Assembly (NCBI GenBank): GCA_007122335.1
Contig: SKTZ01000024.1
Coordinates: forward strand, 1-49,218
Source of the DNA: Bacillota bacterium
GTDB lineage: Bacteria; Bacillota; Halanaerobiia; B1SED10-174
Direction: 5' to 3'
Length of the DNA: 49,218 nucleotides
Position numbers and translations under genes: made by a program. Under the pieces are notes generated by a model. It was not told the DNA's origin. It did no database searches and saw only the letters and a list, made by a program, of their open reading frames with translations. Shown here piece after piece: positions 7,178 to 15,613 of this stretch (position 1 is the stretch's first letter; every line of letters begins with the position of its first letter).

Positions 7178-7866
7178 CTCAAGCCCCTCCCTTCGGGATC
7201 AAGAAAAGATCCTGTAAGTGCCCCTCCGATAATTCCCAGGACAATTCTGACCCCGGCCTGGGTTAAACCGAGAAGAGAAAATCCCCAGTTGATGGCTCCG
7301 GCGACAAGGGCTACAGTTAAGATCTTACGGGATTTATTGGCGGGAGGAGCCAGGAGTGCAATAAAAAGAGCATAAAGTGCAAAGCCCATCCCCGCCCGTA
7401 AAATATCGGGAAGAAAATCACCGGTAATATAACCCAAAGCGGTTCCTCCTACCCAGCCCAAATAACCTATCAATTGCAGGCCAAATAAATAAGGAACAGT
7501 TAATTTACCCGGGCGGGTACCGGCAATCGCAAAGCTTTCATCGGTCACTCCAAACCCGAGAATGGGAGTCCAGCGAGGTTTTTCAATCTTGGTAAAAACA
7601 GAAGCGCTCATTAAAAGGTGGCGCAGGTTAACAAGAAAAGTGGTGATTATTATTTCTGGAAAACCGGCTCCAAGATTCAGGAGATTCAGGGCAACAAACT
7701 GGCTGGCTCCGGCAAAAACGAGGGCGGAAAAGGAAATGGTTTGGACCATATCCAACTCTGCGCCCCGGGCCAGAAGCCCGAAGGTAATGGCAATGGGAAG
7801 ATAACTAAAAAACACGGGTAATCCGGTTATTAACCCCCCGGGAAAAGTATCCTTTTTGGGCTGCAT
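7174..7866 (-). CDS. azlC: AzlC-family amino acid exporter, large subunit
   Basis: The 230-residue polytopic protein has the typical AzlC layout: GLITGLPVFFSYLPIAITFG near the N-terminus, the SALVFAGASQFVALNLL stretch at about 46-62, and NLRHLLMSAS at about 80-89. An AAAGGAGGG site precedes the ATG at 7866 by five bases. It is the first gene of an azlCD pair. Substrate assignment to branched-chain amino acids rests on family knowledge only. Confidence 0.9.
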   Translation of the reverse strand: MQPKKDTFPGGLITGLPVFFSYLPIAITFGLLARGAELDMVQTISFSALVFAGASQFVALNLLNLGAGFPEIIITTFLVNLRHLLMSASVFTKIEKPRWTPILGFGVTDESFAIAGTRPGKLTVPYLFGLQLIGYLGWVGGTALGYITGDFLPDILRAGMGFALYALFIALLAPPANKSRKILTVALVAGAINWGFSLLGLTQAGVRIVLGIIGGALTGSFLDPEGRGLR

Positions 7867-8051
7867 TTAAACCCTCCTTTATTCCTGCAGTGCATTAATA
7901 CAAGAATTAACCCTCTGTTTCTTAAATCCTTCCTGGAAACAAAAATTAAGAAATTTTTAAGGAAAATTTAACATTCAATCACAGTTTTTTCACATTTTTT
8001 TTGTAAGGTGAAATCAGAAAAAGAAAATGGGAAACAGGAGGGAAATTAGAA

Positions 8052-8516
8052 ATGAGAAACAGAATTATCGTCGTTTTGATGGCAGTATTTCTGGTCCTGG
8101 GTGGAGTTGCAATTGCCGGAGAAGAAGAAAATAAAGAAGAAATTAAACCTGAAGATATAAAGCTTGCTATTGTGGATTACTGGAAAGCTGAAGGGGAAAT
8201 TAGCCAGATAAAACTTGAGGGAATTACCTATGAAGAAGTTCATGAAAAAGCAGGGGAGAAAGGTTATGAACTCCTGGTGGAAAAAGGAACTCTTGAACTA
8301 TTCATGGATGGGGTTTTGTCCGAAATAACAAACCTTGTTGATGAAGATGTAACTGAAGAAGTAATCAAAGCAGTTACCAAAGAAGAGGAAATAGATGACC
8401 AGACACATTTCGATGAAATTGAGGATTTAGAAGAAAAAGAGTGGATTAAAGATATAACGGAAGATGTTATTGAATGGTTTACCGAAGATATGGAAGAGAA
8501 TAATGAAGAAGAATAA
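8052..8516 (+). CDS. Acidic exported protein, unknown function
   Basis: The 154-residue precursor has a Sec signal peptide (cleavage probably after AIAG, about residue 23) and a very acidic mature part dominated by Glu and Asp, ending FTEDMEENNEEE. No cysteine or metal motif is seen. AGGAGGG lies nine bases before the ATG, and a strong GC-rich terminator follows, so it is a single-gene unit. The acidity would suit a surface or extracellular protein of a salt-adapted organism. It was not recognised as any family. Confidence 0.65.
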   Translation: MRNRIIVVLMAVFLVLGGVAIAGEEENKEEIKPEDIKLAIVDYWKAEGEISQIKLEGITYEEVHEKAGEKGYELLVEKGTLELFMDGVLSEITNLVDEDVTEEVIKAVTKEEEIDDQTHFDEIEDLEEKEWIKDITEDVIEWFTEDMEENNEEE

Positions 8517-8553
8517 AGAGTGTTAAAAAAAGTCACCAGCAGATTCCTTAACA

Positions 8554-8578
8554 CCCCGCGGTTTGACCGCGGGGTTTT
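8554..8578 (+). terminator. Strong rho-independent terminator
   Basis: CCCCGCGGT-TTG-ACCGCGGGG with a TTTT tail closes the acidic-protein unit. Confidence 0.88.
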
Positions 8579-8668
8579 AGCATTATTCCTTTTTGGGAGT
8601 TGAAAAAGTTTGCCAGAAAAGATAAAATTAGTGGGCAAAGAACAAAACGGAAAAAGAAGGGGTTTGCG

Positions 8669-9112
8669 GTGGAAAAAATTCTCAGGGCTTTGCATATAGG
8701 CTGGATCAAAAGTGTTTCGGCTTTCCCTTTTTTGGAGTTAGTCGGGGACCCTCAGGAAGTCCAGAATATTAGTAAAGAAGAAATAAAACGTGCTGTCTCT
8801 CTAAGTTCAGCCCGCTGGTTAAACTTTTTCGATGTTCTTTTGGGCGGCCGTGGGGGGATAATCTGGAGCGGAAACTGGGATCTGGATAAGATTCCCCTGA
8901 ATTTAGAAGGTCGGAAAAAACGAGAGGGGGAGAGAACATCTATGCAATCACCAAAACCCCTCGTGGTGGTTGTGGACCGCACGGGAGAAATTCTTTTGCT
9001 CCGGGGAAAAGATTATCTGGCCGAACAAGTTGAAAAAGGGCAAGAAAAGATTGAAGCTCGGGTTGCTTTTTACCACAGTGAATGGATTGAAAAAACCCAG
9101 GGCAGGCATTAA
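8669..9112 (+). CDS. Hypothetical protein
   Basis: With the GTG at 8669 (AAGAAGGGG six bases upstream) the product is 147 residues; an in-frame TTG at 8600 abuts GGGAG and would add a lysine-rich tail. The protein is soluble, with no signal peptide and no recognised domain. Its C-terminal part (KPLVVVVDRTGEILLLRG) looks like a small alpha/beta element. It stands alone between a terminator and the DUF3006 gene at 9181. Function is unknown. Confidence 0.5.
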   Translation: MEKILRALHIGWIKSVSAFPFLELVGDPQEVQNISKEEIKRAVSLSSARWLNFFDVLLGGRGGIIWSGNWDLDKIPLNLEGRKKREGERTSMQSPKPLVVVVDRTGEILLLRGKDYLAEQVEKGQEKIEARVAFYHSEWIEKTQGRH

Positions 9113-9180
9113 ATAAAAAACAGAATGGTTTTATCTAATTCTGGCGAAATAAATAAAAGGAGTTTTTTATTGATTTTAAG

Positions 9181-9429
9181 GTGAAGGGGGTGATAGGTAT
9201 CAGGCTGGCAATGGTTGTTGACCGCATTGAAGAAGGACTTGCAGTTTTGCTGATCCGCCCCGATGAAAAAAAAGAAGTTTACTGGCCCCAGGAATTACTT
9301 CCCTCAGAAATAAAAGAGGGCCAAATAATAAATTTTGAACTGGAAATTGACCAGGAGGCAACAGAAAGAGCCGAGGAAAGAGTTAGCGATTTAATTCAAC
9401 GATTAAAAAATAGAAGCGAGAAAAATTAA
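9181..9429 (+). CDS. DUF3006 family protein
   Basis: The core (MVVDRIEEGLAVLLI, then LLPSEIKEGQIINFELEID and a Glu/Arg-rich helix) matches the small DUF3006 family, which begins with a DRxE motif and a short beta-barrel. The true start is uncertain: GTG 9181, GTG 9190 and ATG 9211 are in frame, and the last fits the usual family length. Members often sit beside MBL-fold hydrolases. Here the neighbour is a cardiolipin synthase nine bases downstream, which suggests co-transcription. Confidence 0.7.
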   Translation: MKGVIGIRLAMVVDRIEEGLAVLLIRPDEKKEVYWPQELLPSEIKEGQIINFELEIDQEATERAEERVSDLIQRLKNRSEKN

Positions 9430-9470
9430 AACCCCAATTGGTGGTTAACTTTTTCTGGAGGCTTGGGTTA

Positions 9471-10871
9471 ATGGTTATTATCCTCTATACAGTTACCCTG
9501 CTGGCTATACTATCAATTCTTTATATTGAAAGGAAAAAGCCCGAAGAGGCTCTGGCCTGGGTTTTGATTTTCATTATTTTTCCTGTTGGTGGCCTGGTTT
9601 TCTATCTGGTTTTTGGTAGCACCTTCAGGTTTAAATTGAGAAGGATTAGATTAAAAAACCGCCATTACGAAGAGTATGAAAAACTCCAGGAGTATAATCC
9701 CCCAAAAAGGATTGAAAAATCAGAGGAGCCCTACCAAGAAGTTCTTCGTTTTCACGAGAATTATAGCCAAAGCAGCTTTACCCGGAACAACTCAGTAAGA
9801 ATATTCACTGGAGGGCAGGAAAAATTCAAATCCCTTTTTGCAGACATAAAGCAAGCAAGAAAACACATTCACCTGCTTTATTTCGGGATTAAAAATGATG
9901 AAGTGGGCAAAGAACTGGCCCGGCTTCTCGCTGAAAAAGCACGGGAAGGAGTAGAAGTCCGGGTTCTCTATGATCGAATGGGCAGTCTTTTTACACCTAG
10001 GAAATCTTTCCGTGAATTGATTGCTGCGGGGGGAAAAGTCGCCACCATCAGGCCTTTCCTCCTGGATATAAATTACCGCAATCACAGAAAAATTGTGGTA
10101 ATAGATGGCCGGATAGGTTATACCGGGGGAATGAACATTGGTGAAAAATATCTGGGGGAACATCCCCGGCGCAAACCCTGGCGGGATACTCACCTTAGAT
10201 TAAATGGTGAGGTCGTGCAAAATCTGCAGTTTATATTTTTGAATGACTGGGTGGTTGCCAAAAAGAAGGTTGAAGAAGATGTCTTTTCCCGGCTGCGAGA
10301 ATTCTTTCCCCTCCCGGAAAAAGCCGGGAAAACCGGGGTTCAGGTTGTGGCAAGTGGGGCCGATGATGACCAGAATATTAAAATGGGCTATTTGCGGATG
10401 ATCGGTTCTGCAAGGGAAAAAATCTGGCTGCAAACTCCGTATTTAGTTCCAGATGAGAACGTTTTTAACGCCTTATTGGTTGCTGCAGCATCCGGGATAG
10501 ATGTCAGAATTATGCTCCCTTCAATTCCCGGGAACAGGTTTTTAAAACATACCACCAACTACAATATTGACCGATTAATTGATTTTGGAGTAAAAGTGTT
10601 TCTATATAAAGGCTATATCCACGCCAAAACGATGATCATTGATAACCAGTTGTCCTGCATTGGCTCGGTAAATCTGGATGTGAGGAGCCTGGAAATCAAT
10701 GATGAAATCTATGTATATTTTCATGATCCTGCTTTCACAACAAAATATGCAAAAATCTACCAGAATGATTTAATAAACTGTGTGGAGCTGGACTATATAA
10801 AATTCAAGCAGAGAGGAGCTTGGGCTCGTTTCTGGGAAGGAATTTTCAGTTTCTTTTCTCCCCTGATTTAA
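9471..10871 (+). CDS. cls: Cardiolipin synthase (phospholipase D type)
   Basis: Two N-terminal membrane segments with the nuclease-like linker ERKKPEEALAWVL are followed by two HKD phosphodiesterase motifs. These are NHRKIVVID at about residue 204, with GGMNIGEKYLG after it, and HAKTMIID at about 384, with GSVNLDVRS after it. The enzyme transfers a phosphatidyl group between phosphatidylglycerol molecules in the membrane. GGAGG lies nine bases before ATG 9471; an upstream in-frame TTG (9438) lacks such a site. Length (466 residues) is normal for Bacillota Cls. A VTT-domain membrane protein follows nine bases later. Confidence 0.92.
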   Translation: MVIILYTVTLLAILSILYIERKKPEEALAWVLIFIIFPVGGLVFYLVFGSTFRFKLRRIRLKNRHYEEYEKLQEYNPPKRIEKSEEPYQEVLRFHENYSQSSFTRNNSVRIFTGGQEKFKSLFADIKQARKHIHLLYFGIKNDEVGKELARLLAEKAREGVEVRVLYDRMGSLFTPRKSFRELIAAGGKVATIRPFLLDINYRNHRKIVVIDGRIGYTGGMNIGEKYLGEHPRRKPWRDTHLRLNGEVVQNLQFIFLNDWVVAKKKVEEDVFSRLREFFPLPEKAGKTGVQVVASGADDDQNIKMGYLRMIGSAREKIWLQTPYLVPDENVFNALLVAAASGIDVRIMLPSIPGNRFLKHTTNYNIDRLIDFGVKVFLYKGYIHAKTMIIDNQLSCIGSVNLDVRSLEINDEIYVYFHDPAFTTKYAKIYQNDLINCVELDYIKFKQRGAWARFWEGIFSFFSPLI

Positions 10872-10880
10872 ATTTGGGAA

Positions 10881-11591
10881 ATGGGCCGGGTGATTGCCAT
10901 GAAAAGAAAGAACATAATCCGATTAATTGGAATAATGGTCTTTTTTGTAATTCTTTTTGTTTTACGAGATTATATTTTAGAGATAGATGTGGAAAGAATT
11001 ATTGTGGAAAGAGATAACATTAACAGGGCAATCCTTATTATCTGGGGCTTTTTTCTATTAAAATCCATAATCTTCATAATCCCCATTAAATTTATATACA
11101 TTGCCTCGGGTATGGTTCTCCCCCTCTTCATATCTATTGGGGTAAACCTGGTTGGGGTAACACTTGCCATGACCCTAACCTATATTCTTGGTTATTTTTT
11201 GGGCAGAGATTTTATCGATCGCTTATCCCGGCGTTTTCCAATGATTAAAAAGATAATGGATTTTAATACGGATAAAGAGGAGGCCATTGCTTTTTTCCTC
11301 AGGTTAATTCCTTTCAATCTGGAATCGGTTAGTTTAACTCTGGGAGCAAGCGGCAATCAGTTTGGTCGCTACCTTTTTGCTTCTTTGCTGGGGCTTTTAC
11401 CCAAACTTCTTTTATTTACCATGATCGGTGAAGCTTTAGTAAGACCCCTCACCCCGGGCTTGATTATAGGGATGGCAGCGATAGTAATTTCCTGGGTTTT
11501 AACCCTGATCCTGGTTCGGAAAAAGTTTCTGCTCGGAGATGAGCAGGCGGATAATAATTCGGAAGAAAGTGACCCTGTAGTGGGAGGTTAA
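10881..11591 (+). CDS. TVP38/TMEM64-type (VTT domain) membrane protein
   Basis: This 236-residue (230 if started at ATG 10899) polytopic protein has the VTT-domain signature: a re-entrant stretch (IPIKFIYIASGMVLP, about 67-81), YFLGRDFIDRLSRR at about 104-117, and FFLRLIPFNLESVSLTLGASG at about 138-158. The family is related to DedA and has been linked to lipid scrambling. It directly follows cardiolipin synthase, consistent with membrane-lipid work. A terminator ends this pair. Confidence 0.85.
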   Translation: MGRVIAMKRKNIIRLIGIMVFFVILFVLRDYILEIDVERIIVERDNINRAILIIWGFFLLKSIIFIIPIKFIYIASGMVLPLFISIGVNLVGVTLAMTLTYILGYFLGRDFIDRLSRRFPMIKKIMDFNTDKEEAIAFFLRLIPFNLESVSLTLGASGNQFGRYLFASLLGLLPKLLLFTMIGEALVRPLTPGLIIGMAAIVISWVLTLILVRKKFLLGDEQADNNSEESDPVVGG

Positions 11592-11604
11592 AATAAAAAA
11601 GTAT

Positions 11605-11650
11605 AAAAAACCCCTTTGACTTTTTTCGGTTAAAGCAAAAAAGGGTTTTT
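11605..11650 (+). terminator. Rho-independent terminator
   Basis: AAAAAACCCCTTT pairs with AAAAAAGGGTTTTT with a single bulged base. It is followed by TCCCCC, so the U tail lies within the stem end. Confidence 0.6.
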
Positions 11651-11701
11651 CCCCCGGAAAAATAATTATACTAAATAAAATCTTTAAAGTGATGTGATAA
11701 T

Positions 11702-13744
11702 ATGGCCGGTAAACGAAAAGTAGATTTAATATCTCGAGAGGAAAAAACTGCTCGGGCACTTGTAAAACAACTGGACCAACTCTTGGGTGATTTTATAACC
11801 TTTATTCCCTATGCTCAAAAAAAATGGCTTAAAGATAGTTCTACTTCGGATACGGTAATTGTAAGTACCCATATTCTGGCCCACGATGTCGCTCAGAATG
11901 CGGGACCGGAGACTGAAATAATAATTTTAAGGCGAACCCTGTTAAAGGAGAGCTGGGAAAAAGTTCTGGAAATTCCCCAGGGAACAAAATTGATGCTTGT
12001 TAATGATGAACGCGATGCTGCGATGGAAACCATTGCCCTTCTATACGAACTTGGGGCTCGTCATATTAATCCCATTCCCGTTTACCCTGAATTGGAGAAG
12101 ATACCCAAGCTCAATATTGCCCTAACACCCGGGGAAAGACGGCATGTCCCGGGTGGCGTGAAAAACATAATTGATATAGGGGACAGGGTGGTTGATGTAA
12201 GCACCCTGGTGGATATCCTGACTCGCTTTGATTTATTTAACAATGAAACCATGAATATTGTGGATGAATATGCCAATAAGATTATCCCCCGCAGCCTGGG
12301 ACTGCAGGCTGCAATGCGTGGTCTTATGAATTTAAAAAACCTTTTCCAGGAGTCTCTCGATATTGTCGGGGACGGGGTAATTACCTATGACGAAAAAGAG
12401 CACATTACCGTGTTCAACAAGGCCGCAGAAGATATTTTCTCCCGGCGGGCAAGTTCCGTCCTGGGAAGGAATGTAAAAGAACTTCTGCAGGAAAATGGAA
12501 TTGACTTAAAACCCAAAACCGGACAGGTGCAGGACAAACTTTTTCGCATTGGTCAGCAGGATATAATTATCACAGAGCAATGCATTGAAAATAATGGTGA
12601 AATAACTGGAGGGGTAATAACCCTGCAAATAGCAACAAAAGTAAGGGAAGTTGAACGAAAACTTCGACTTCAATTGGAGGCTAAAGGCCATCACGCCCAG
12701 TATTCTTTTAAGGACCTCGTTTTCCAAAGCCAGGCCATGGAAAAAGCAGTTGAGATAGCTAAAAAAATAGCTGATAATCCCCTTAATGTTCTGATCCTTG
12801 GGGAAACGGGAACAGGCAAGGAAATTTTTGCACATGCCATTCATCAGGCCTCCCCACGGGGTCAGTATCCTTTTGTGGCTGTTAATTGCAGCGCCCTGCC
12901 GGGAAGCCTCCTGGAAAGTGAACTGTTCGGCTATGAAGAAGGTGCTTTTACTGGAGCGCGAAAAGGAGGGAAACCGGGACTTTTTGAACAGGCCCATCGG
13001 GGCACGATTTTCCTCGATGAAATTGGTGATATTTCTCCCAGCATGCAGGCCCGTCTTTTACGGGTTGTTCAGCAGAAAGAAATTCAAAAAATTGGCGGAA
13101 CCAGTGTATTACCAGTAGATGTCCGAATAATTGCTGCCACCAACAGGGACCTGGAGGAGCTTGTAGAGGATGGGAGTTTCAGGGCTGATCTTTATCATCG
13201 ACTCAATGTCCTGCAACTTAGAGTTCCCTCCCTGAATGAACGTAGAGAAGATATACTCCCACTAACCCGTTATTTCCTTAAAAAAAGGGGTTTTAAAGGA
13301 AAGCTGGACAAAAAAGTTCTGGAGCATTTTAAATCCTACCACTGGCCGGGAAATGTTAGAGAGCTGGAAAATGTCCTGGATTTTTTGACTGCTATGAATA
13401 ATAACGAAATTCGCGAAGAAGACATCCCTTTCTGGGGCAAGGTATCTTTACCGGGGAATAAATTAATTGAAAAAGATGTTCCCGAAGAATGTTTCGGGGA
13501 TGCTTCTGAAGAAAAAGTATTTGAACTGGTGTACCAGGCCCGAAGCAGGGGAGAAACCGTTGGCAGAAGATCCCTTGTAAAAATTGCTCGGGAAGCGGGA
13601 ATTTCCATGACCGAGAAAAAAGCTCAAATTTACCTGAAGGACCTTGCGGGGAAGGGTTTAATCGAAATTAAACGGGGCAGGGGAGGATGCCGGATGACCG
13701 AAAAAGGATTTCGGGAAATCCAAAAAAGGGGAAAAAACAAATAA
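11702..13744 (+). CDS. Sigma-54 enhancer-binding protein with winged-helix C-terminus
   Basis: This 680-residue regulator has an N-terminal sensor region at about 40-195 resembling the PrpR-type ligand-binding fold, a PAS domain at about 215-310, and an AAA+ domain with Walker A GETGTGKE (367-374), the sigma-54 loop GAFTGA (414-419) and Walker B FLDEIGD (437-443). Where most relatives carry a Fis-type helix-turn-helix, residues about 603-670 look like a winged helix (VGRRSLVKIAREAG, then a KDLAGKGLIEIKRGRGG wing). No receiver domain is present. A consensus sigma-54 promoter lies about 95 bases after its stop, ahead of the oligopeptide transporter, so it very likely activates that operon in response to a small molecule. 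Confidence 0.92.
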   Translation: MAGKRKVDLISREEKTARALVKQLDQLLGDFITFIPYAQKKWLKDSSTSDTVIVSTHILAHDVAQNAGPETEIIILRRTLLKESWEKVLEIPQGTKLMLVNDERDAAMETIALLYELGARHINPIPVYPELEKIPKLNIALTPGERRHVPGGVKNIIDIGDRVVDVSTLVDILTRFDLFNNETMNIVDEYANKIIPRSLGLQAAMRGLMNLKNLFQESLDIVGDGVITYDEKEHITVFNKAAEDIFSRRASSVLGRNVKELLQENGIDLKPKTGQVQDKLFRIGQQDIIITEQCIENNGEITGGVITLQIATKVREVERKLRLQLEAKGHHAQYSFKDLVFQSQAMEKAVEIAKKIADNPLNVLILGETGTGKEIFAHAIHQASPRGQYPFVAVNCSALPGSLLESELFGYEEGAFTGARKGGKPGLFEQAHRGTIFLDEIGDISPSMQARLLRVVQQKEIQKIGGTSVLPVDVRIIAATNRDLEELVEDGSFRADLYHRLNVLQLRVPSLNERREDILPLTRYFLKKRGFKGKLDKKVLEHFKSYHWPGNVRELENVLDFLTAMNNNEIREEDIPFWGKVSLPGNKLIEKDVPEECFGDASEEKVFELVYQARSRGETVGRRSLVKIAREAGISMTEKKAQIYLKDLAGKGLIEIKRGRGGCRMTEKGFREIQKRGKNK

Positions 13745-13754
13745 AAGGGCCAAA

Positions 13755-13790
13755 GGGGCTAAAAGGATCAAAACACCTTTTAGCCCTTTT
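13755..13790 (+). terminator. Rho-independent terminator
   Basis: GGGGCTAAAAGG pairs with CCTTTTAGCCC around a nine-base loop and is followed by TTTTATTTTTT. It separates the regulator from the transporter operon. Confidence 0.85.
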
Positions 13791-13839
13791 ATTTTTTGTT
13801 TTCGGGAAAAATAGGCTCAGTAAAATCGGGATTTTTTCA

Positions 13840-13854
13840 TGGCACAGTATTTGC
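13840..13854 (+). promoter_or_regulatory. Sigma-54 (-24/-12) promoter of the oligopeptide operon
   Basis: TGGCAC-N5-TTGC matches the sigma-54 consensus exactly, with GG and GC elements in the right spacing. Transcription should start near 13866, about 115 bases before the binding-protein gene. Two small dyads upstream (TTTTC-GG-GAAAA at 13799-13810 and AAAATC-GG-GATTTT at 13822-13835) could be activator sites but sit closer than is usual. Confidence 0.88.
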
Positions 13855-13980
13855 TTATTAAAAGGTTAGTTTTGTTATGTAGTATTTGCCCGAATTTTAA
13901 AATTTTATTAGGGGGTGAGAACAACCGGATTTTTGCCCAAAGAAAAACTGGAGGGGAAAAATTAAAGGAGGTAATTTTTG

Positions 13981-15513
13981 ATGAAAAACGCACGTTTTAC
14001 TATTCTGACTACTCTTTTAATAGTCGGATTGCTTTTCGGGACTGGAATTTTTACTATTGAGGCCCAAAATCCAAAACAGCTGATTGTTTCCAACTTTGCA
14101 GATGCTAATAGCCTTGATCCTCAGATGGTTAGTGATACTGCTTCTTTCTGGATTCAAAACCAGATGTATGAAGGGTTGGTAAGGAGAACTCCTGATATGG
14201 GAGTTGAACCCGCTCTGGCCGAAGATTGGGAATTTATTGATGATCGGACCGTTGAGTTTTACCTTCGCCAGGGAGTGAAATTCCACAATGGCGATGAATT
14301 CACCGCGGAAGATGTTTTATTTTCCTATCAACGCCTATTAGATCCTGAATTTGGTTCCCCTGGTGCTTCACGTCTGGCCATGGTTGATATTGACAATGTT
14401 GAAATTGTTGATGATTATACTATCCGGATCCCAACTAAGGAGCCATTCGCTGCAATTCTTACCTACCTGGCCCACAGTGCATCCATGATTGTCAGCAAGT
14501 CAGGTGTTGAAGAACATGGCGATGCTTTTGGAGAAAATCCGGTTGGAACTGGACCCTTCAAGTTAAACAACTGGCGCCAGGGAGATCAGGTAGTCCTGGA
14601 CCGATTTGATGATTACTGGGGAGGTCCTGCACAGGTAGATCAGCTTGTTTTTAGAGCAATTCCCGAAGGAACAAGCCGGACAATTGAACTGGAAACCGGT
14701 GGTGTCCATGTATCAAGAGGAATTGAAAGAGTAGACCTGGACCGTGTTGATAATCATCCCAATCTGGTTCTCCACCTTTATGAAGCTCTGCGGATTAACT
14801 ATATGGGCTTTAACCATGAAGCAGAACCATTTAATGACGTAAGGGTCCGCCAGGCCATAGCTTATGCTTTGGACCACCATGAAATTGTTCAGGCCGTCTA
14901 TGGACCGTTGGGAGGACCGGCTTCCGGTTATATCAACAGCAATATCTGGGCATTTAATCCCGACACCTATCTCTACCCCCGGGACCTTGATCAGGCCAAA
15001 GAATTAATGGCTGAAGCCGGTTATGCTGACGGTTTCTCTACCAAAATTGCAATTAACGACGATGCAACGAGAAGAGCACTGGCTGAAGTTGTTTCTTACC
15101 AGCTGGAGCAGCTGAATATTGATACTTCAATTGAAGTTTATGAATGGGGCGCCTACCTTGATATGACTGGCCGTGGTGACCATGAAATTTACATGCTGGC
15201 CTGGCTGGCAAGCACAGGAGATCCTCACCATGCCATGCATCCCCTGTTCCACTCTGCTAACAAGGGTAGTGCTGGTAACCGCCAGTTCTATGATAATCCC
15301 AAGGTTGATGAACTGTTAGAAAAAGGTATGGTAGAAACCGATATGGACCAGAGAATGGCTTTTTACCAGGAAGCCCAGCAGATACTTTCTGATGATGTAG
15401 TCTGGATTCCGCTTGCCGATGACCGGGAAGCAGTGGGAGTCCATTCTTCCGTAACCAATTTTGTGCCCTGTCCTTCCGGTTACCACATGTTCCATAATGT
15501 GGGCCTGGAATAA
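13981..15513 (+). CDS. Oligopeptide/dipeptide ABC transporter substrate-binding protein
   Basis: This 510-residue family-5 solute-binding protein captures peptides outside the cell and hands them to the adjacent permease. It shows SLDPQMVSDT near the N-terminus, WEFIDDRTVEFYLRQGVKFHNG at about 83-104, and DDYWGG further on. It has a Sec signal peptide with cleavage near IEAQ but no lipobox cysteine, so it may be free, or held by other means. ATG 13981 lies nine bases after AAAGGAGG; the preceding TTG is unlikely to be used. The first gene after the sigma-54 promoter, it is followed by a strong hairpin that probably lowers permease expression relative to the binder. Confidence 0.9.
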   Translation: MKNARFTILTTLLIVGLLFGTGIFTIEAQNPKQLIVSNFADANSLDPQMVSDTASFWIQNQMYEGLVRRTPDMGVEPALAEDWEFIDDRTVEFYLRQGVKFHNGDEFTAEDVLFSYQRLLDPEFGSPGASRLAMVDIDNVEIVDDYTIRIPTKEPFAAILTYLAHSASMIVSKSGVEEHGDAFGENPVGTGPFKLNNWRQGDQVVLDRFDDYWGGPAQVDQLVFRAIPEGTSRTIELETGGVHVSRGIERVDLDRVDNHPNLVLHLYEALRINYMGFNHEAEPFNDVRVRQAIAYALDHHEIVQAVYGPLGGPASGYINSNIWAFNPDTYLYPRDLDQAKELMAEAGYADGFSTKIAINDDATRRALAEVVSYQLEQLNIDTSIEVYEWGAYLDMTGRGDHEIYMLAWLASTGDPHHAMHPLFHSANKGSAGNRQFYDNPKVDELLEKGMVETDMDQRMAFYQEAQQILSDDVVWIPLADDREAVGVHSSVTNFVPCPSGYHMFHNVGLE

Positions 15514-15531
15514 AAGTTAGACAGTCAGACT

Positions 15532-15577
15532 GTTATAAGGGGCCGGTTTACCCGGCCCCCTATAACAATTGTTTTTT
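15532..15577 (+). terminator. Intra-operon hairpin, probable partial terminator
   Basis: A 15-pair stem with one A/C mismatch (15532-15546 with 15552-15566, including GGGGCCGG) is followed by AATTGTTTTTT. Its place between the binding-protein and permease genes fits differential expression within one operon. Confidence 0.75.
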
Positions 15578-15613
15578 CAACCTGTTTTTTGCCGGAGAGG
15601 AGGATGAATCTTA

